Positions 17,239 to 27,157 of a stretch of 64,000 bases of DNA are shown in pieces. The DNA comes from Sphingobacterium prati. Lineage in GTDB: Bacteria; Bacteroidota; Bacteroidia; Sphingobacteriales; Sphingobacteriaceae. The notes beneath the pieces are model-generated. The model saw only the letters and a program-made list of their open reading frames with translations, made no database searches and was not told where the DNA came from. Position 1 is the first letter of the stretch. Each line of letters begins with the position of its first letter. The DNA lies in assembly GCF_013167215.1 (NCBI RefSeq), contig NZ_JABJWY010000009.1:275982-339981 (forward strand). The letters run 5' to 3'. The position numbers were made by a program, and so were the translations under genes.

Positions 17239-20200
17239 ATGAAATTTACCTTAACTCCGTTCATTAAGAAGGAGAAAGATTTTCATGCTTCTCACTTGGA
17301 TGCTAACACAGCGTCCGGTGTGCAACGAACTTATGAAAAACCAACGCCTCTTTTTGCGCGCGCCTTATCCAGATCTCTCATGAGGATCAACTTAATCACC
17401 CTACTGATCGGTTTAGGACTGTCACAAGTAGACGCACATACCTATGCCCAACAGATTAGCTTAAAAAAGCAGAAATCTAGTTTGGAATCGATTCTGAAAA
17501 ACCTTGAAAAACAAAGTGGTTATTCATTTTTTTACAAGAAAAATGAGATAAACCAGATCATTGATTTATCGGCGGAAATCAAAGAAATGCCCTTCAAACA
17601 GGCATTAAATGTAATCCTTGGTAAAGCCAATCTGTCTTATGACTTTTTTGATAAAACAGTAGTTATCAAAAAGAATGCGATGCACCCCAAACAAATTACC
17701 ATAGCAACACCCAACGTTGATAGGATCGTATTGGCTATGCAGCAGCAATATGTAAAAGGACGAGTCATCGACAACGAAGGAAAGCCAATTTCGGGAGCAT
17801 CAATTCGCCTCAAAGACAACATACGAAAAGGTGTAATGAGCCAGGCTGATGGAAGCTTCATATTGCCAATATCTTCACTAAACGAAATTCTGGTCATAAC
17901 TTCCTTAGGCTACGAAAGACAGGAAATTAAAGCGAGCTTAAATCCAGATAAGATGGTTATCCGCTTAAAAAAACAGGAAAATGCTCTTGAGGAAGCGGTT
18001 GTTTCTACAGGTATTTTTAAGAAGGAGGACAAAAGTTTTACGGGAGCATCACGTACAATTACAACAAAAGAACTCAGGCAATACGGTGCTAGAAATCTCG
18101 TGACATCCTTACGGAATATCGATCCATCGTTTAATATTATTGAGAATAATCTTTTCGGTAATGATCCGAATCGACTTCCAGAAATTCAGATGCGTGGAAA
18201 CTCCAGTATCCCCAATGTGAATGAAATTCAGAGCGAATCTGCAAGTCAGCTTAACACACCGCTGATTGTTTTAGACGGCTTCCAGACATCGCTTCAGGCA
18301 CTGATAGATATTAATGAAAACGATGTTGCATCGATTACTCTCTTGAAAGATGCTGCCGCCACTGCGCTTTACGGTTCCCGAGGTGCTAACGGTGTCATCG
18401 TCATTACAACAAAACTTCCGAGACCGGGCAAATTACGCCTAAGTTTTGGATCAGAGCTAAAGGTTGAAAATGCCGACTTATCGGCTTACCACCTCCTTAA
18501 TGCAAGAGACAAACTGGAGCTAGAACGTATTACCGGCCTTTATGACTCACCGAACGCAAGTACCGACATTCCGAATAAACGTTACTATAATTTTCTGTTA
18601 GATGAAGTTAATAGCGGCGTAGAAACGGACTGGATGGCTATTCCACTGCGCACCTCCTATGCATTAAGAAGTAATTTAAGACTGGAAGGCGGTGATAACC
18701 AATTCCGATATTCAGCAGGTATTCAAAACAACAATACAGCCGGTGTAATGAAAGGCTCTTCTAGAAATACACTGAATGGATCTATCACCCTATCTTATAC
18801 TTACAAAAATTTAATATTTAGGAACTATTTAAACATTAATAATATTAAGAATCAACAGTCACCATATGGATCATTCAGCGATTATTTTGACCTCAATCCG
18901 TATTGGCGCCCTTATGATAAAGATGGAAATGTAAATAAAGTATTGGGAGATCCGGGCACAACTGATTATTCAAATATATGGACCACCCTGCCAACGAACC
19001 CCTTGTATAATGCTAGCCTAAAAACATTTGACAAAGGAGAACAAACAGATATTACCAATCAGACCGCTGTAGAATGGTCGATTCAAGAAGGATTAAGATT
19101 AATTGGTAAATTCAGCTTTACGAAATCGGATAAACAGTCAGATGCGTTCAAACCGGCAGAGCATACTGACTTTGCCAATTATACTGGAGTTGATGTCTTT
19201 AGAAAAGGAGCTTATTGGATTGGTCTCAATCGAGGAATGAAGTATGAAGGAGCTTTAAATCTATCCTACAGCAAAAAAATAAAAGAAAAACATCAGATTT
19301 TTGTCGGAACCGAGGCAAATATTTTCCAGGATAACACCTCGCAACTGACAAACGCCGCAGAAGGTTTTCCAAACAGTGATCTAGATTTTCCATCGATGGC
19401 ATTGCAATATATGAAGGATGGAAAACCTTCAGGTAATGAGTACTACTATCGAACCGTTGGCTTTGTTGGAAATGCAAATTATAATTATGACAATCGTTAT
19501 TTTGTCGACGGAACGTTCCGTATGGATGGTTCTTCCCAGTTTGGCGCCAATAAACGTTTCGCTCCTTTTTGGTCAGCAGGTCTGGGTTGGAATTTACACG
19601 AAGAAAAGTTCTTTAAAAAGAATGAAATCGTCAACCGCCTTAAATTGCGTGGATCGGTAGGGACATCCGGGTCTACAAAATTCAATACGTACCAGGCTTT
19701 GACCACTTACGGTTATTACACTTCCGATAGATATTATAATTGGCTGGGAGCTTATGTCATGGGGCTCGGAAATCCGGATCTAAAATGGCAACAAGTGCTT
19801 AAATACAATATTGGGACAGATGTCGACCTTTTCGACCGTTATTTAACTTTACAGGCGAACTATTATATTGAAAACACCAATGACCTTGTTTCCTCCATTA
19901 ATACCCCCGCATCCAGTGGTGTAGGCTATTATACAGCCAACATCGGAAAATTACGGAATAAAGGATTCGAGTTATATGCAACAGTCTATCTGATGAAAAA
20001 GCCCACCGGTTTAACCTGGTCAGTATCGGGTTCGGTATTGCATAACAAAAATAAGGTACTTGAAACCTCACAAGCTTTAAAAGACGCGCAAAAAACACTT
20101 CAGGGGGATCTCTATAATGCCAACAAAATGTACATCGAGGGATATTCGAGTAACGCCATTTGGGTAGTTCCATCCCTCGGGATAGACCCGAGCACAGGAA

Positions 20201-20733
20201 AAGAGCTTTATCTCGCTGCTGACGGTACACCAACTTACACCTGGGCGTCAAAAGATGTAACTGCTGTCGGAAACACAGATCCTAAAGTTTGGGGTAATTT
20301 CAACACAATGTTACGCTACAAAGGATTTACATTTACAGCATCGCTGGGTTATCGCTTTGGCGGTCAGGCATACAATAGAACCTTGGCTGAACGAGTTGAA
20401 ACCAGCAGTTACAAATATAATGTAGATGAACGCGTCTATACTGGCCGATGGCAAAATCCCGGCGATTATGCACCATTCAAAGGACTCTTAAACACAAATC
20501 CAACCTATAAAACTTCGCGATTTGTCCAAGATGAAAACACCATTTATGCGAGAAGTTTCAACTTCCAGTATGATTTCCGTTACATGAATTGGGTCAAGAA
20601 AATTGGGTTCGAAAACGTCAATATAGGGCTGGATGTATCTGATCCATTTATCATTTCGAGTATTCGCCAAGAACGAGGAACAAATTATCCATTTTCAAGG
20701 CAGGTAACTTTTAGTCTCAACGCAACATTTTAA
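17239..20733 (+). CDS. SusC-type TonB-dependent transducer with STN domain
   Basis: An 1164-residue outer-membrane receptor. Order of parts: long basic N-terminus (1-47), signal hydrophobic core (about 51-68), STN (secretin/TonB N-terminal) domain at about 71-145 (SLESILKNLEKQSGYSFFYK, VVIKK), carboxypeptidase-regulatory-like domain about 171-243 (VKGRVIDNEGKPISGASIRL), plug about 255-395 (LIVLDGFQTSLQALIDIN, ITLLKDAAATALYGSRGANG), and a barrel ending VTFSLNATF. The STN domain is the element that contacts FecR in transducing receptors, which fits the FecI/FecR genes upstream. Met48 (17380) would give a more ordinary signal peptide and is a possible true start. SusD begins 4 bp downstream. Confidence 0.95.
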   Translation: MKFTLTPFIKKEKDFHASHLDANTASGVQRTYEKPTPLFARALSRSLMRINLITLLIGLGLSQVDAHTYAQQISLKKQKSSLESILKNLEKQSGYSFFYKKNEINQIIDLSAEIKEMPFKQALNVILGKANLSYDFFDKTVVIKKNAMHPKQITIATPNVDRIVLAMQQQYVKGRVIDNEGKPISGASIRLKDNIRKGVMSQADGSFILPISSLNEILVITSLGYERQEIKASLNPDKMVIRLKKQENALEEAVVSTGIFKKEDKSFTGASRTITTKELRQYGARNLVTSLRNIDPSFNIIENNLFGNDPNRLPEIQMRGNSSIPNVNEIQSESASQLNTPLIVLDGFQTSLQALIDINENDVASITLLKDAAATALYGSRGANGVIVITTKLPRPGKLRLSFGSELKVENADLSAYHLLNARDKLELERITGLYDSPNASTDIPNKRYYNFLLDEVNSGVETDWMAIPLRTSYALRSNLRLEGGDNQFRYSAGIQNNNTAGVMKGSSRNTLNGSITLSYTYKNLIFRNYLNINNIKNQQSPYGSFSDYFDLNPYWRPYDKDGNVNKVLGDPGTTDYSNIWTTLPTNPLYNASLKTFDKGEQTDITNQTAVEWSIQEGLRLIGKFSFTKSDKQSDAFKPAEHTDFANYTGVDVFRKGAYWIGLNRGMKYEGALNLSYSKKIKEKHQIFVGTEANIFQDNTSQLTNAAEGFPNSDLDFPSMALQYMKDGKPSGNEYYYRTVGFVGNANYNYDNRYFVDGTFRMDGSSQFGANKRFAPFWSAGLGWNLHEEKFFKKNEIVNRLKLRGSVGTSGSTKFNTYQALTTYGYYTSDRYYNWLGAYVMGLGNPDLKWQQVLKYNIGTDVDLFDRYLTLQANYYIENTNDLVSSINTPASSGVGYYTANIGKLRNKGFELYATVYLMKKPTGLTWSVSGSVLHNKNKVLETSQALKDAQKTLQGDLYNANKMYIEGYSSNAIWVVPSLGIDPSTGKELYLAADGTPTYTWASKDVTAVGNTDPKVWGNFNTMLRYKGFTFTASLGYRFGGQAYNRTLAERVETSSYKYNVDERVYTGRWQNPGDYAPFKGLLNTNPTYKTSRFVQDENTIYARSFNFQYDFRYMNWVKKIGFENVNIGLDVSDPFIISSIRQERGTNYPFSRQVTFSLNATF

Positions 20734-20737
20734 TAAA

Positions 20738-22192
20738 ATGAAAAAATATATCATATTAACGAGTTTAGTAAGTTTCCTATTTTTAGGTTCATGCAATAAA
20801 TTTCTGGATGTCTTACCTCGAACCCAAATACCAGCGGATAAATTATTCGATTCAGAACAGGGGTTTAAAGATGCTTTGGCTGGCGTTTATATTTCGGCAA
20901 AAAGTAATACAACCTATGGGAAAGCCTTAACTTTTGGCACAATAGAAAGTTTAATCTCGAGCTGGGATATAACGACGAATTCCCTGGAACAACAGCTCGG
21001 ACTTTTCAATTATTCTGACAATCGCGTAATTGATCAATTCAATGCGATATTTGCCAAACAATATGCAACAATTGCCGCAATAAATGCTATTCTTCAGAAT
21101 CTAGAATCCAATAAATCCATCTTTAAGACAGAAGGAGTATATCAGGTCATTAAAGCAGAATGCCTAGGCTTACGTGCCTACATCCATTTTGATCTGATGC
21201 GCCTTTATGGCCCTATACCAACTGAACCTGAGATCGGAAATCAGCTCGCCTATGTAACTGAATTTAACAGAGAAATCCATCAACATATTTCTTATGAAGA
21301 ATATAAAAGCAAAATTTTCACAGATCTAAAACAAGCCGAAGAGCTTATCAAAGAATTTGACCCCATGCTGTCCTATTCGATGAACGATGTTAGAAATCCC
21401 AATGGATTCGCAAGCAACTACAAGCCACTAGATGATTTCATGTCCTATCGCAATATGCGCATGAACTATTATGCGATGAAAGCGTTAGAATCTCGTGCAA
21501 GTTTATGGTATAGAGACAAAGACAATGCGTATAAAGCCGCTAAGGAGGTGATTGACGCAAAAGATGCGGATGGAGAAGTTAAATTCAAGTTAGCCACTGG
21601 GAAAGACTTTACCACAACCAACTATATCCTCACTTCTGAACAGATATTCGGACTGTACGCTTTTGATTTAGCAACAACCTATACAGATAACTTTGGCAAC
21701 GCAACTTATCGCAAAGGTACATCTGCAACAACCATCACAAATCAACTATACGGCAATACCGGAACTGATTTTAGAGAATCTTCACTTTGGAATATTGTTA
21801 CATTGACCAACGGTTCCAGATACAATGTGATTAAAAAGTTTTGGGTTACGGCCGACAATGTGACTGTTTTAACCGATTACAAACAACTGCCAATGATACG
21901 CACCAGTGAACTTTATTTGATATTGGCTGAAACAGCTCCTTTCACTGAAGGCTTGGAATATCTAAAAACCTTTAGAGCGAACCGTAATATCTCCGGACTA
22001 TCAATACCCGCAGACCTGCCAACCCTACAGAGCGAGATTATCAAGGAATATCGAAAGGAATTCTATGGGGAAGGACAGGCGTATTACGCTTACAAAAGAC
22101 TGAATATCCCAAAACCGCAAATATTATTTGCCCCTTCAAATGCAGTGGTCAATTACCTCTTGCCCATGCCAACAGTTGAATCCATTAATTAA
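20738..22192 (+). CDS. SusD/RagB-type outer-membrane lipoprotein
   Basis: A 484-residue SusD-family surface lipoprotein partnered with the SusC 4 bp upstream. Seen: signal peptide and lipobox LFLGSC, followed by NKFLDVLPRTQIPADKLFDS, typical of the mature SusD N-terminus; TPR-like helices with IKAECLGLRAYIHFDLMRLY and GPIPTEP; C-terminal RTSELYLILAETAPF and IIKEYRKEFYGEGQAYYAYKR, equivalents of the usual RAEALN and ERRRELWGEG motifs. Length is slightly short for the family. It should bind the ligand and form the lid of the transporter. Confidence 0.93.
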   Translation: MKKYIILTSLVSFLFLGSCNKFLDVLPRTQIPADKLFDSEQGFKDALAGVYISAKSNTTYGKALTFGTIESLISSWDITTNSLEQQLGLFNYSDNRVIDQFNAIFAKQYATIAAINAILQNLESNKSIFKTEGVYQVIKAECLGLRAYIHFDLMRLYGPIPTEPEIGNQLAYVTEFNREIHQHISYEEYKSKIFTDLKQAEELIKEFDPMLSYSMNDVRNPNGFASNYKPLDDFMSYRNMRMNYYAMKALESRASLWYRDKDNAYKAAKEVIDAKDADGEVKFKLATGKDFTTTNYILTSEQIFGLYAFDLATTYTDNFGNATYRKGTSATTITNQLYGNTGTDFRESSLWNIVTLTNGSRYNVIKKFWVTADNVTVLTDYKQLPMIRTSELYLILAETAPFTEGLEYLKTFRANRNISGLSIPADLPTLQSEIIKEYRKEFYGEGQAYYAYKRLNIPKPQILFAPSNAVVNYLLPMPTVESIN

Positions 22193-22200
22193 CCTCCATT

Positions 22201-22968
22201 ATGAAACCATATTTTATATTAATTATAGTTGGTATCGCATGCATCTCGTTCATTAGCTGCAAAAAAGACCAATATTATATATTTGATGATATTCCAAGAG
22301 TCCAATTTGGGCCACCCATTTCGACGCTCAAACTCAATGAATATACCGACTCGTTAAAATCTGAAACATTCTTCTACGAATCACAGGACACGAAGCAAGA
22401 TACCGTATATTTTGATATCTACACCGTGGGCGAAACATCAAAAAAAGACCGAAAATATCAGCTTCAACAAGTCCAATTGCAGGGCATAGAAAATGCAGTC
22501 CCGGGAAAACACTTTATCCCATTTGATGATCCTGCTGTCGCTGATCTCTACGTTATCAAATCCGACTCTGTACACGCAAGGGTACCGATCGTTATTTTAA
22601 GAGATGGCGAATTAAAAAGTAAGACCGTCAATCTCGGTATTTCCATTGTCGCTAACGCTAACTTTGCTATCGGTGAACCCACCAAATCCTGGCGAAAGCT
22701 ACAGTTTACTGATCGCCTAAGCCAACCAAATGCTTGGACAGCCTCCTATTCCACCTATTATTTCGGAGCATACAGCGTTCGAAAACATGAATTTATGATC
22801 GAGGTTACGGCTCAGCGTTGGGATCAAAACTTTATAGCGACCCTACCTCTAGATCAAATGAACTATTATAAATCTGTCCTTGGGATGGCTGTGATAGATT
22901 ACAATAAGCAACATCCTGATGCGCCCTTACGCGCTGAAAACGGTGATCTCATTACTTTCCCTAATTAA
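22201..22968 (+). CDS. DUF4843-like lipoprotein
   Basis: A 255-residue lipoprotein with lipobox SFISC followed by KKDQYYIFDDIPRVQFGP. The pattern of an early aromatic-rich strand, PVOID-like VYFDIYTVGE and a later IVILRDGELKSKTVNLGI segment fits the DUF4843 family, commonly found third in SusC-SusD operons of Bacteroidota. No catalytic motif is visible. It starts 8 bp after SusD and ends 9 bp before the PKD-like gene, so it belongs to the same transcript. Function is unknown; a surface accessory role for the SusCD complex is the likely reading. The DUF name is from memory of the family. Confidence 0.75.
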   Translation: MKPYFILIIVGIACISFISCKKDQYYIFDDIPRVQFGPPISTLKLNEYTDSLKSETFFYESQDTKQDTVYFDIYTVGETSKKDRKYQLQQVQLQGIENAVPGKHFIPFDDPAVADLYVIKSDSVHARVPIVILRDGELKSKTVNLGISIVANANFAIGEPTKSWRKLQFTDRLSQPNAWTASYSTYYFGAYSVRKHEFMIEVTAQRWDQNFIATLPLDQMNYYKSVLGMAVIDYNKQHPDAPLRAENGDLITFPN

Positions 22969-22977
22969 TCAGAAGCG

Positions 22978-24531
22978 ATGAAAAAGATAAATATTTACCT
23001 ATTACTCCTAGGATTTCTATTGGTTTTATCCTGTTCAAAAGATAAAAGCAACTATGACTATAGCGAAAAGGAGCACATTGATATTGAAGGAATTGAGTCA
23101 AAATACACAGTCATTTCACTAAAAGATACTTTAAAAATATCCCCCTCTGCAAAATCAAATAAAGAAGGTGAGTTAGAATATAGATGGGGATTTTACGAAA
23201 CAAATGTACAAGGTAGAAGCGAACCATTGGACACAATCTCCCGTAACCAAAATCTAAGCTATTATATCACCGAGGATGCCAAGGACTGGGTTGTCGTTTG
23301 TATTGTGAAAAACAAAAAAACAGGCTATACCCAATACAAGAATGCCACCGTAACTGTAAGTACACAGTTTACGCGGGGTTGGTATGTCCTAAAAGACGAT
23401 GGTAATAACTCGGATTTAGATCTACACCTAACCCCGCAAAATAATGTGGTAAATGGAAAAATCGAAAATGTATACAGTACTGCAAATAATCAAAAAATAG
23501 CAGGAAAGGCAAATTTCATCAGCTTTTCTTCCAGTTACAAAAGCAATGTGTTAAACCCCAGCTCTTATTCTAATACCCGGGCATTATTTCTTGTAACAGA
23601 AAAAGATATACAAGCTATTAATGTCAATAATCTAAAGAAAATAAGGGATAAGCAGAATTTATTCTTAGGAGGGCCACAAACGATATCCGGAACTACGGGA
23701 GCTTTTGTAGGAAGTAGCGCTAATTATATTCTTAATAATGGACAGCTATATAATATCTATGCTATGAGCGCTAATACTGGTCAGTTTGGAAACAAAGCGA
23801 TGATTGATGGAAAGAATAGCGCCTATGAATTATCAAAATTTATGATCTCTGGTGCTAGCAATGACCCTATTCTATTTGATAACCTAGGCGGAAATTTCGT
23901 CACGCTCGCAAATGGATCCGGCTCCAGTATGACCATATTTTCAAATGATGCTACCAATGATTTCAGCACGACAAATAACAATCAAAAAGCGTTGTTTTTG
24001 GGAATGAAGTCTAATATTTATTTACCGGCCCCCGATTATTACTACAAAACGGTTGGTTATGCAATATTGCAGGACAAAACTGACCCTAGTTTAAAATCCC
24101 TCTGTACGCTAGAAAAGAACAAGTTTGTCCTAAAAATAAAAAAAGATAGCATAGGACCTTCCTCTAAATTATACGAAGCGAGCCTGCATACTTTATTATT
24201 CGAAGACGAAAATCTCCTCTACTTTGTCAACAACAACCAAGTATATAGTAGAAATCTTAGCAATGGTTTTGAACAATTGCAGTTTAGCACCGCTGGAGGT
24301 GAACAGGTTACTTTTATCAAACATCTAAAATACTCAGAATCGGGATATGCTTTCAATTTCGTCGTCATTGGAACAAAAATCGGGTCGAATTATAAAATTA
24401 AAATGTTTACAAAAAACTCGGGTAATTTAGATTCAAATCCTGTACAGACGCTCGAAGGGACCGGAATAGCACGATCACTCATCTACATTGCGCCATCCGT
24501 CTCCGATTATACTTATCCCTGGTCTTATTAG
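22978..24531 (+). CDS. PKD-like family lipoprotein
   Basis: A 517-residue lipoprotein: signal peptide with lipobox VLSC, then SKDKSNYDYSEKEHIDIEGI. The early region (about 30-125) resembles the Bacteroidota PKD-like (Ig-fold) lipoprotein family (EYRWGFYETN, ITEDAKDWVVVCIVKNKKTG). The remaining 390 residues are beta-rich with repeated short strands and Asn/Ser/Gly loops, perhaps a propeller-like surface domain. No enzyme motif is seen. It follows the DUF4843-like gene by 9 bp and precedes the first thioredoxin gene by 25 bp. I infer a surface accessory protein that displays or binds substrate for the transporter. Confidence 0.75.
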   Translation: MKKINIYLLLLGFLLVLSCSKDKSNYDYSEKEHIDIEGIESKYTVISLKDTLKISPSAKSNKEGELEYRWGFYETNVQGRSEPLDTISRNQNLSYYITEDAKDWVVVCIVKNKKTGYTQYKNATVTVSTQFTRGWYVLKDDGNNSDLDLHLTPQNNVVNGKIENVYSTANNQKIAGKANFISFSSSYKSNVLNPSSYSNTRALFLVTEKDIQAINVNNLKKIRDKQNLFLGGPQTISGTTGAFVGSSANYILNNGQLYNIYAMSANTGQFGNKAMIDGKNSAYELSKFMISGASNDPILFDNLGGNFVTLANGSGSSMTIFSNDATNDFSTTNNNQKALFLGMKSNIYLPAPDYYYKTVGYAILQDKTDPSLKSLCTLEKNKFVLKIKKDSIGPSSKLYEASLHTLLFEDENLLYFVNNNQVYSRNLSNGFEQLQFSTAGGEQVTFIKHLKYSESGYAFNFVVIGTKIGSNYKIKMFTKNSGNLDSNPVQTLEGTGIARSLIYIAPSVSDYTYPWSY

Positions 24532-24556
24532 TCCACAATTACTTATAAAATACTAA

Positions 24557-25936
24557 ATGAAAAAACATATCTTAACTTCATTAACAATATTCGCGATTAG
24601 TACAATTTTCGCTCAATCACCAGTTCAAATCAAAGGCATATTTGACAAGGAATTTGTCAAACCGGTTAAGCTTTTTAAGGTTTTAGAAGGTGATATGGTT
24701 GAGATTGCTTCAGCTCAACCTCAATTGGATAAAAAGTTTGGTTTCACGTTCTACCCCGAATACGAAGGATTTTACGCCATTGGTTCGGGAACAACAGGCA
24801 GTCAAACCGATAATAATATCTTTTATTTCAAGCCGGGCGACCAACTTGAGTTTACCATCTCCGAAAAAAATTACCAATTGACCGGAACGAATAACAGCAA
24901 AGAAAATCAGATTCTCAGCCGTTGGCACGACGAAATAAGTCCAGTAGAACAAAAGGCATTCTACTGGATGAAAGCTCAAAGTACTTTTGTCGATTTCTTC
25001 CCCGACCTGGAGCATGCTGTTGCCAAAGCAAATACCTTCACTAAAAATAATAAAAGTGGAAACCCCAGGTTTGACAGCAAACTGCAGGATTATATCCAAT
25101 GGGATCTTGCCGCCAACGCGACGAACTTCCTCAATACGCCACGTTCAGCACATCCTGCAGTAGAAGAATATACGGATTACTACAAAAGCCTGACGTTAGC
25201 CAATTTCGCAAAAAACGCAGCATTAGTCTATCAAACTCCTTGGGCAAACCGCACTTTGAACGCCATCTCATTTGTATCTCGTCGTACGGCGAATATTCCT
25301 CCGGGAAAAGGCATCATTGGTCTCCAGCAAGATCTGGATTTCCTTCCCAATGACACTTTAAAGGGTGATGCTATACTGAATTATCTAGCAAGACAAAAAG
25401 ATTATGCCAGTTATAAGGAAGCCGCGGATAAGTACCAGTCATATTTTATGACTGCAAGTCAAAAGAAACGTGCTATTGGCATCATGAATGACATGGCTCA
25501 GCTAAAAAGTGGAGACCAAGGGCTTAACTTTTCTTTTCCTGACAATAACGGGAAAACCATAAAATTTGCCGATTTAAAGGGAAAAGTGGTTTTAATCGAC
25601 GTATGGGCAACCTGGTGTGGCCCCTGTAAAGCAGAAATACCGCATCTCAAAAAACTTGAAAAAGAAATGCACGGTACAGATGTTCAGGTGGTAAGTATCT
25701 CGGTTGATGAAGAAAAAGATAAAACGAAGTGGCTAAAAATGATTAAGGATGAGCAACTTGGTGGCTTACAACTTTTTGCTTCCGGATGGGGAGATTTTGC
25801 CAAATATTACAAAATTACGGGTATTCCGCGCTTTATGGTTTTTGACAGACAGGGAAAAGTTGTCACCATAGATTCACCGCGTCCATCGAACCCAGAATTA
25901 AAACAACTCCTGGAAAAAGTATTAGCAACGAAATAG
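24557..25936 (+). CDS. Secreted TlpA/ResA-like thioredoxin-fold protein (first of two paralogues)
   Basis: A 459-residue exported protein. Signal peptide ends at about residue 19 (STIFAQ). Residues about 20-110 form a beta-rich N-terminal domain (VQIKGIFD, YPEYEGFYAIGSG) like the DUF4369-type domain seen in front of TlpA modules; about 115-315 is an alpha-helical middle. The C-terminal AhpC/TSA-like thioredoxin domain (about 322-459) contains VVLIDVWATWCGPCKAEIPH, with active-site Cys354 and Cys357, and the cis-proline segment TGIPRFMVF. It is paralogous over its whole length to the protein at 29934. It probably acts as a periplasmic or surface thiol-disulfide reductase; the partner is unknown. 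Confidence 0.9.
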   Translation: MKKHILTSLTIFAISTIFAQSPVQIKGIFDKEFVKPVKLFKVLEGDMVEIASAQPQLDKKFGFTFYPEYEGFYAIGSGTTGSQTDNNIFYFKPGDQLEFTISEKNYQLTGTNNSKENQILSRWHDEISPVEQKAFYWMKAQSTFVDFFPDLEHAVAKANTFTKNNKSGNPRFDSKLQDYIQWDLAANATNFLNTPRSAHPAVEEYTDYYKSLTLANFAKNAALVYQTPWANRTLNAISFVSRRTANIPPGKGIIGLQQDLDFLPNDTLKGDAILNYLARQKDYASYKEAADKYQSYFMTASQKKRAIGIMNDMAQLKSGDQGLNFSFPDNNGKTIKFADLKGKVVLIDVWATWCGPCKAEIPHLKKLEKEMHGTDVQVVSISVDEEKDKTKWLKMIKDEQLGGLQLFASGWGDFAKYYKITGIPRFMVFDRQGKVVTIDSPRPSNPELKQLLEKVLATK

Positions 25937-25938
25937 GT

Positions 25939-27111
25939 ATGAACAAACTTTGGATTTACTTCCTATTTTTAACGTTATCTCCCTCGCTTCTGTTTGCGCA
26001 GGGGGATAGCGTTATAATCAAAGGAAAAATTACATCATCTGCGGCAGAGCCCGCTACGAAGTTAAGCGTTTCTTTTATTGATGGTCAAGGCAAAAGGGTC
26101 GGTTTTGCAACTCCAATAAATGATGGATCATTTGAAATCAAGATCCCAAAACAAGCACGGGTAGTTGATGCTACCTTAAGGACTATTGGCAAAGAACCAA
26201 ACGCCAGCGCAATAAAACAAGCCATGCGCTATCCGCTCAATATTTTTATTTCTGAAGATGACATCTTTATAAACGCCAATGCCGAGGAACTTGATTTAGC
26301 GCAGGTTAAAGGCGGGAAAGAAAACAATGAATATAATAACCTGCGTCAGTCGACAGCGGGATTTGTAAAGCAAAAAAATACATTATACAGACCTATTCTC
26401 CAAGGAAAGATAAGCTCAGAACCTACAGAGGGCAAAATCATACTCGAGCAACTTAGCCAATTGGGCAAAAAGGAAATCGCTCTTCAGAAAAAATTTATAG
26501 AAGATCATCCTAAATCCTATGTCAGTCTGTTTTTGCTATACAGAATGAAGTCTAGCTATACTTCCGAAGACTATAAATTAGCATTTAACCGTCTTGATCC
26601 CAACTACAAATCAACAGAAATGGGGACAACAGTAGCTTCGACAATCGCAAAAGAAAGCGTGACTGCGAAAGGGAAAACCGCACCACTGTTTTCACGAATC
26701 ACCGCTAGCGGAACGCCTTTTCAATTAGAAAAGATGCAAGGGCGTATCATTCTACTTGATTTTTGGGGCAGCTGGTGTGGCCCTTGTCGTGCAAGTATGC
26801 CGCACCTCCAGCAACTTTACAATCGCTACAAAAATAAAGGCTTTGAAATCATCGGTATTGCCCAAGAAAGGGGCAAAACACTGGAGGAATCCAAAGCGAG
26901 CTGGCGCAAAGCCATAGAAGAACTCAACTTGTCTTGGACAAATGTGCTAAACAACGAGAACAAAGAGCAAATGGATATTGTGAAAGCATATCAGATCAGT
27001 GGTTTTCCAACAAAAATCCTCTTGGATGAAAATGGAAAAATCATTTTGCGCGTTGTAGCCTCGGCAACAGACGACATTGACATTACGCTGAAAAAGATCT
27101 ACGGCTTCTAA
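25939..27111 (+). CDS. Secreted TlpA-like thioredoxin-fold protein with DUF4369-like domain
   Basis: A 390-residue exported protein starting 2 bp after the previous stop. Signal peptide ends at about residue 21 (LLFAQ). N-terminal about 25-120 is a DUF4369-like beta domain (VIIKGKITSSAAEP, GSFEIKIPKQA). A helical spacer follows (about 125-235). The C-terminal thioredoxin domain (about 245-390) has ILLDFWGSWCGPCRASMPHL with Cys280 and Cys283, and SGFPTKILLDENG with the cis-proline. It is a more distant relative of the two long TlpA proteins in this operon. Thiol-disulfide oxidoreductase in the periplasm is the expected role; the substrate is not evident. Confidence 0.9.
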   Translation: MNKLWIYFLFLTLSPSLLFAQGDSVIIKGKITSSAAEPATKLSVSFIDGQGKRVGFATPINDGSFEIKIPKQARVVDATLRTIGKEPNASAIKQAMRYPLNIFISEDDIFINANAEELDLAQVKGGKENNEYNNLRQSTAGFVKQKNTLYRPILQGKISSEPTEGKIILEQLSQLGKKEIALQKKFIEDHPKSYVSLFLLYRMKSSYTSEDYKLAFNRLDPNYKSTEMGTTVASTIAKESVTAKGKTAPLFSRITASGTPFQLEKMQGRIILLDFWGSWCGPCRASMPHLQQLYNRYKNKGFEIIGIAQERGKTLEESKASWRKAIEELNLSWTNVLNNENKEQMDIVKAYQISGFPTKILLDENGKIILRVVASATDDIDITLKKIYGF

Positions 27112-27157
27112 TCCTTTTACATCCTTCACTAAATACGCTAATTTATTCTGTATTGCC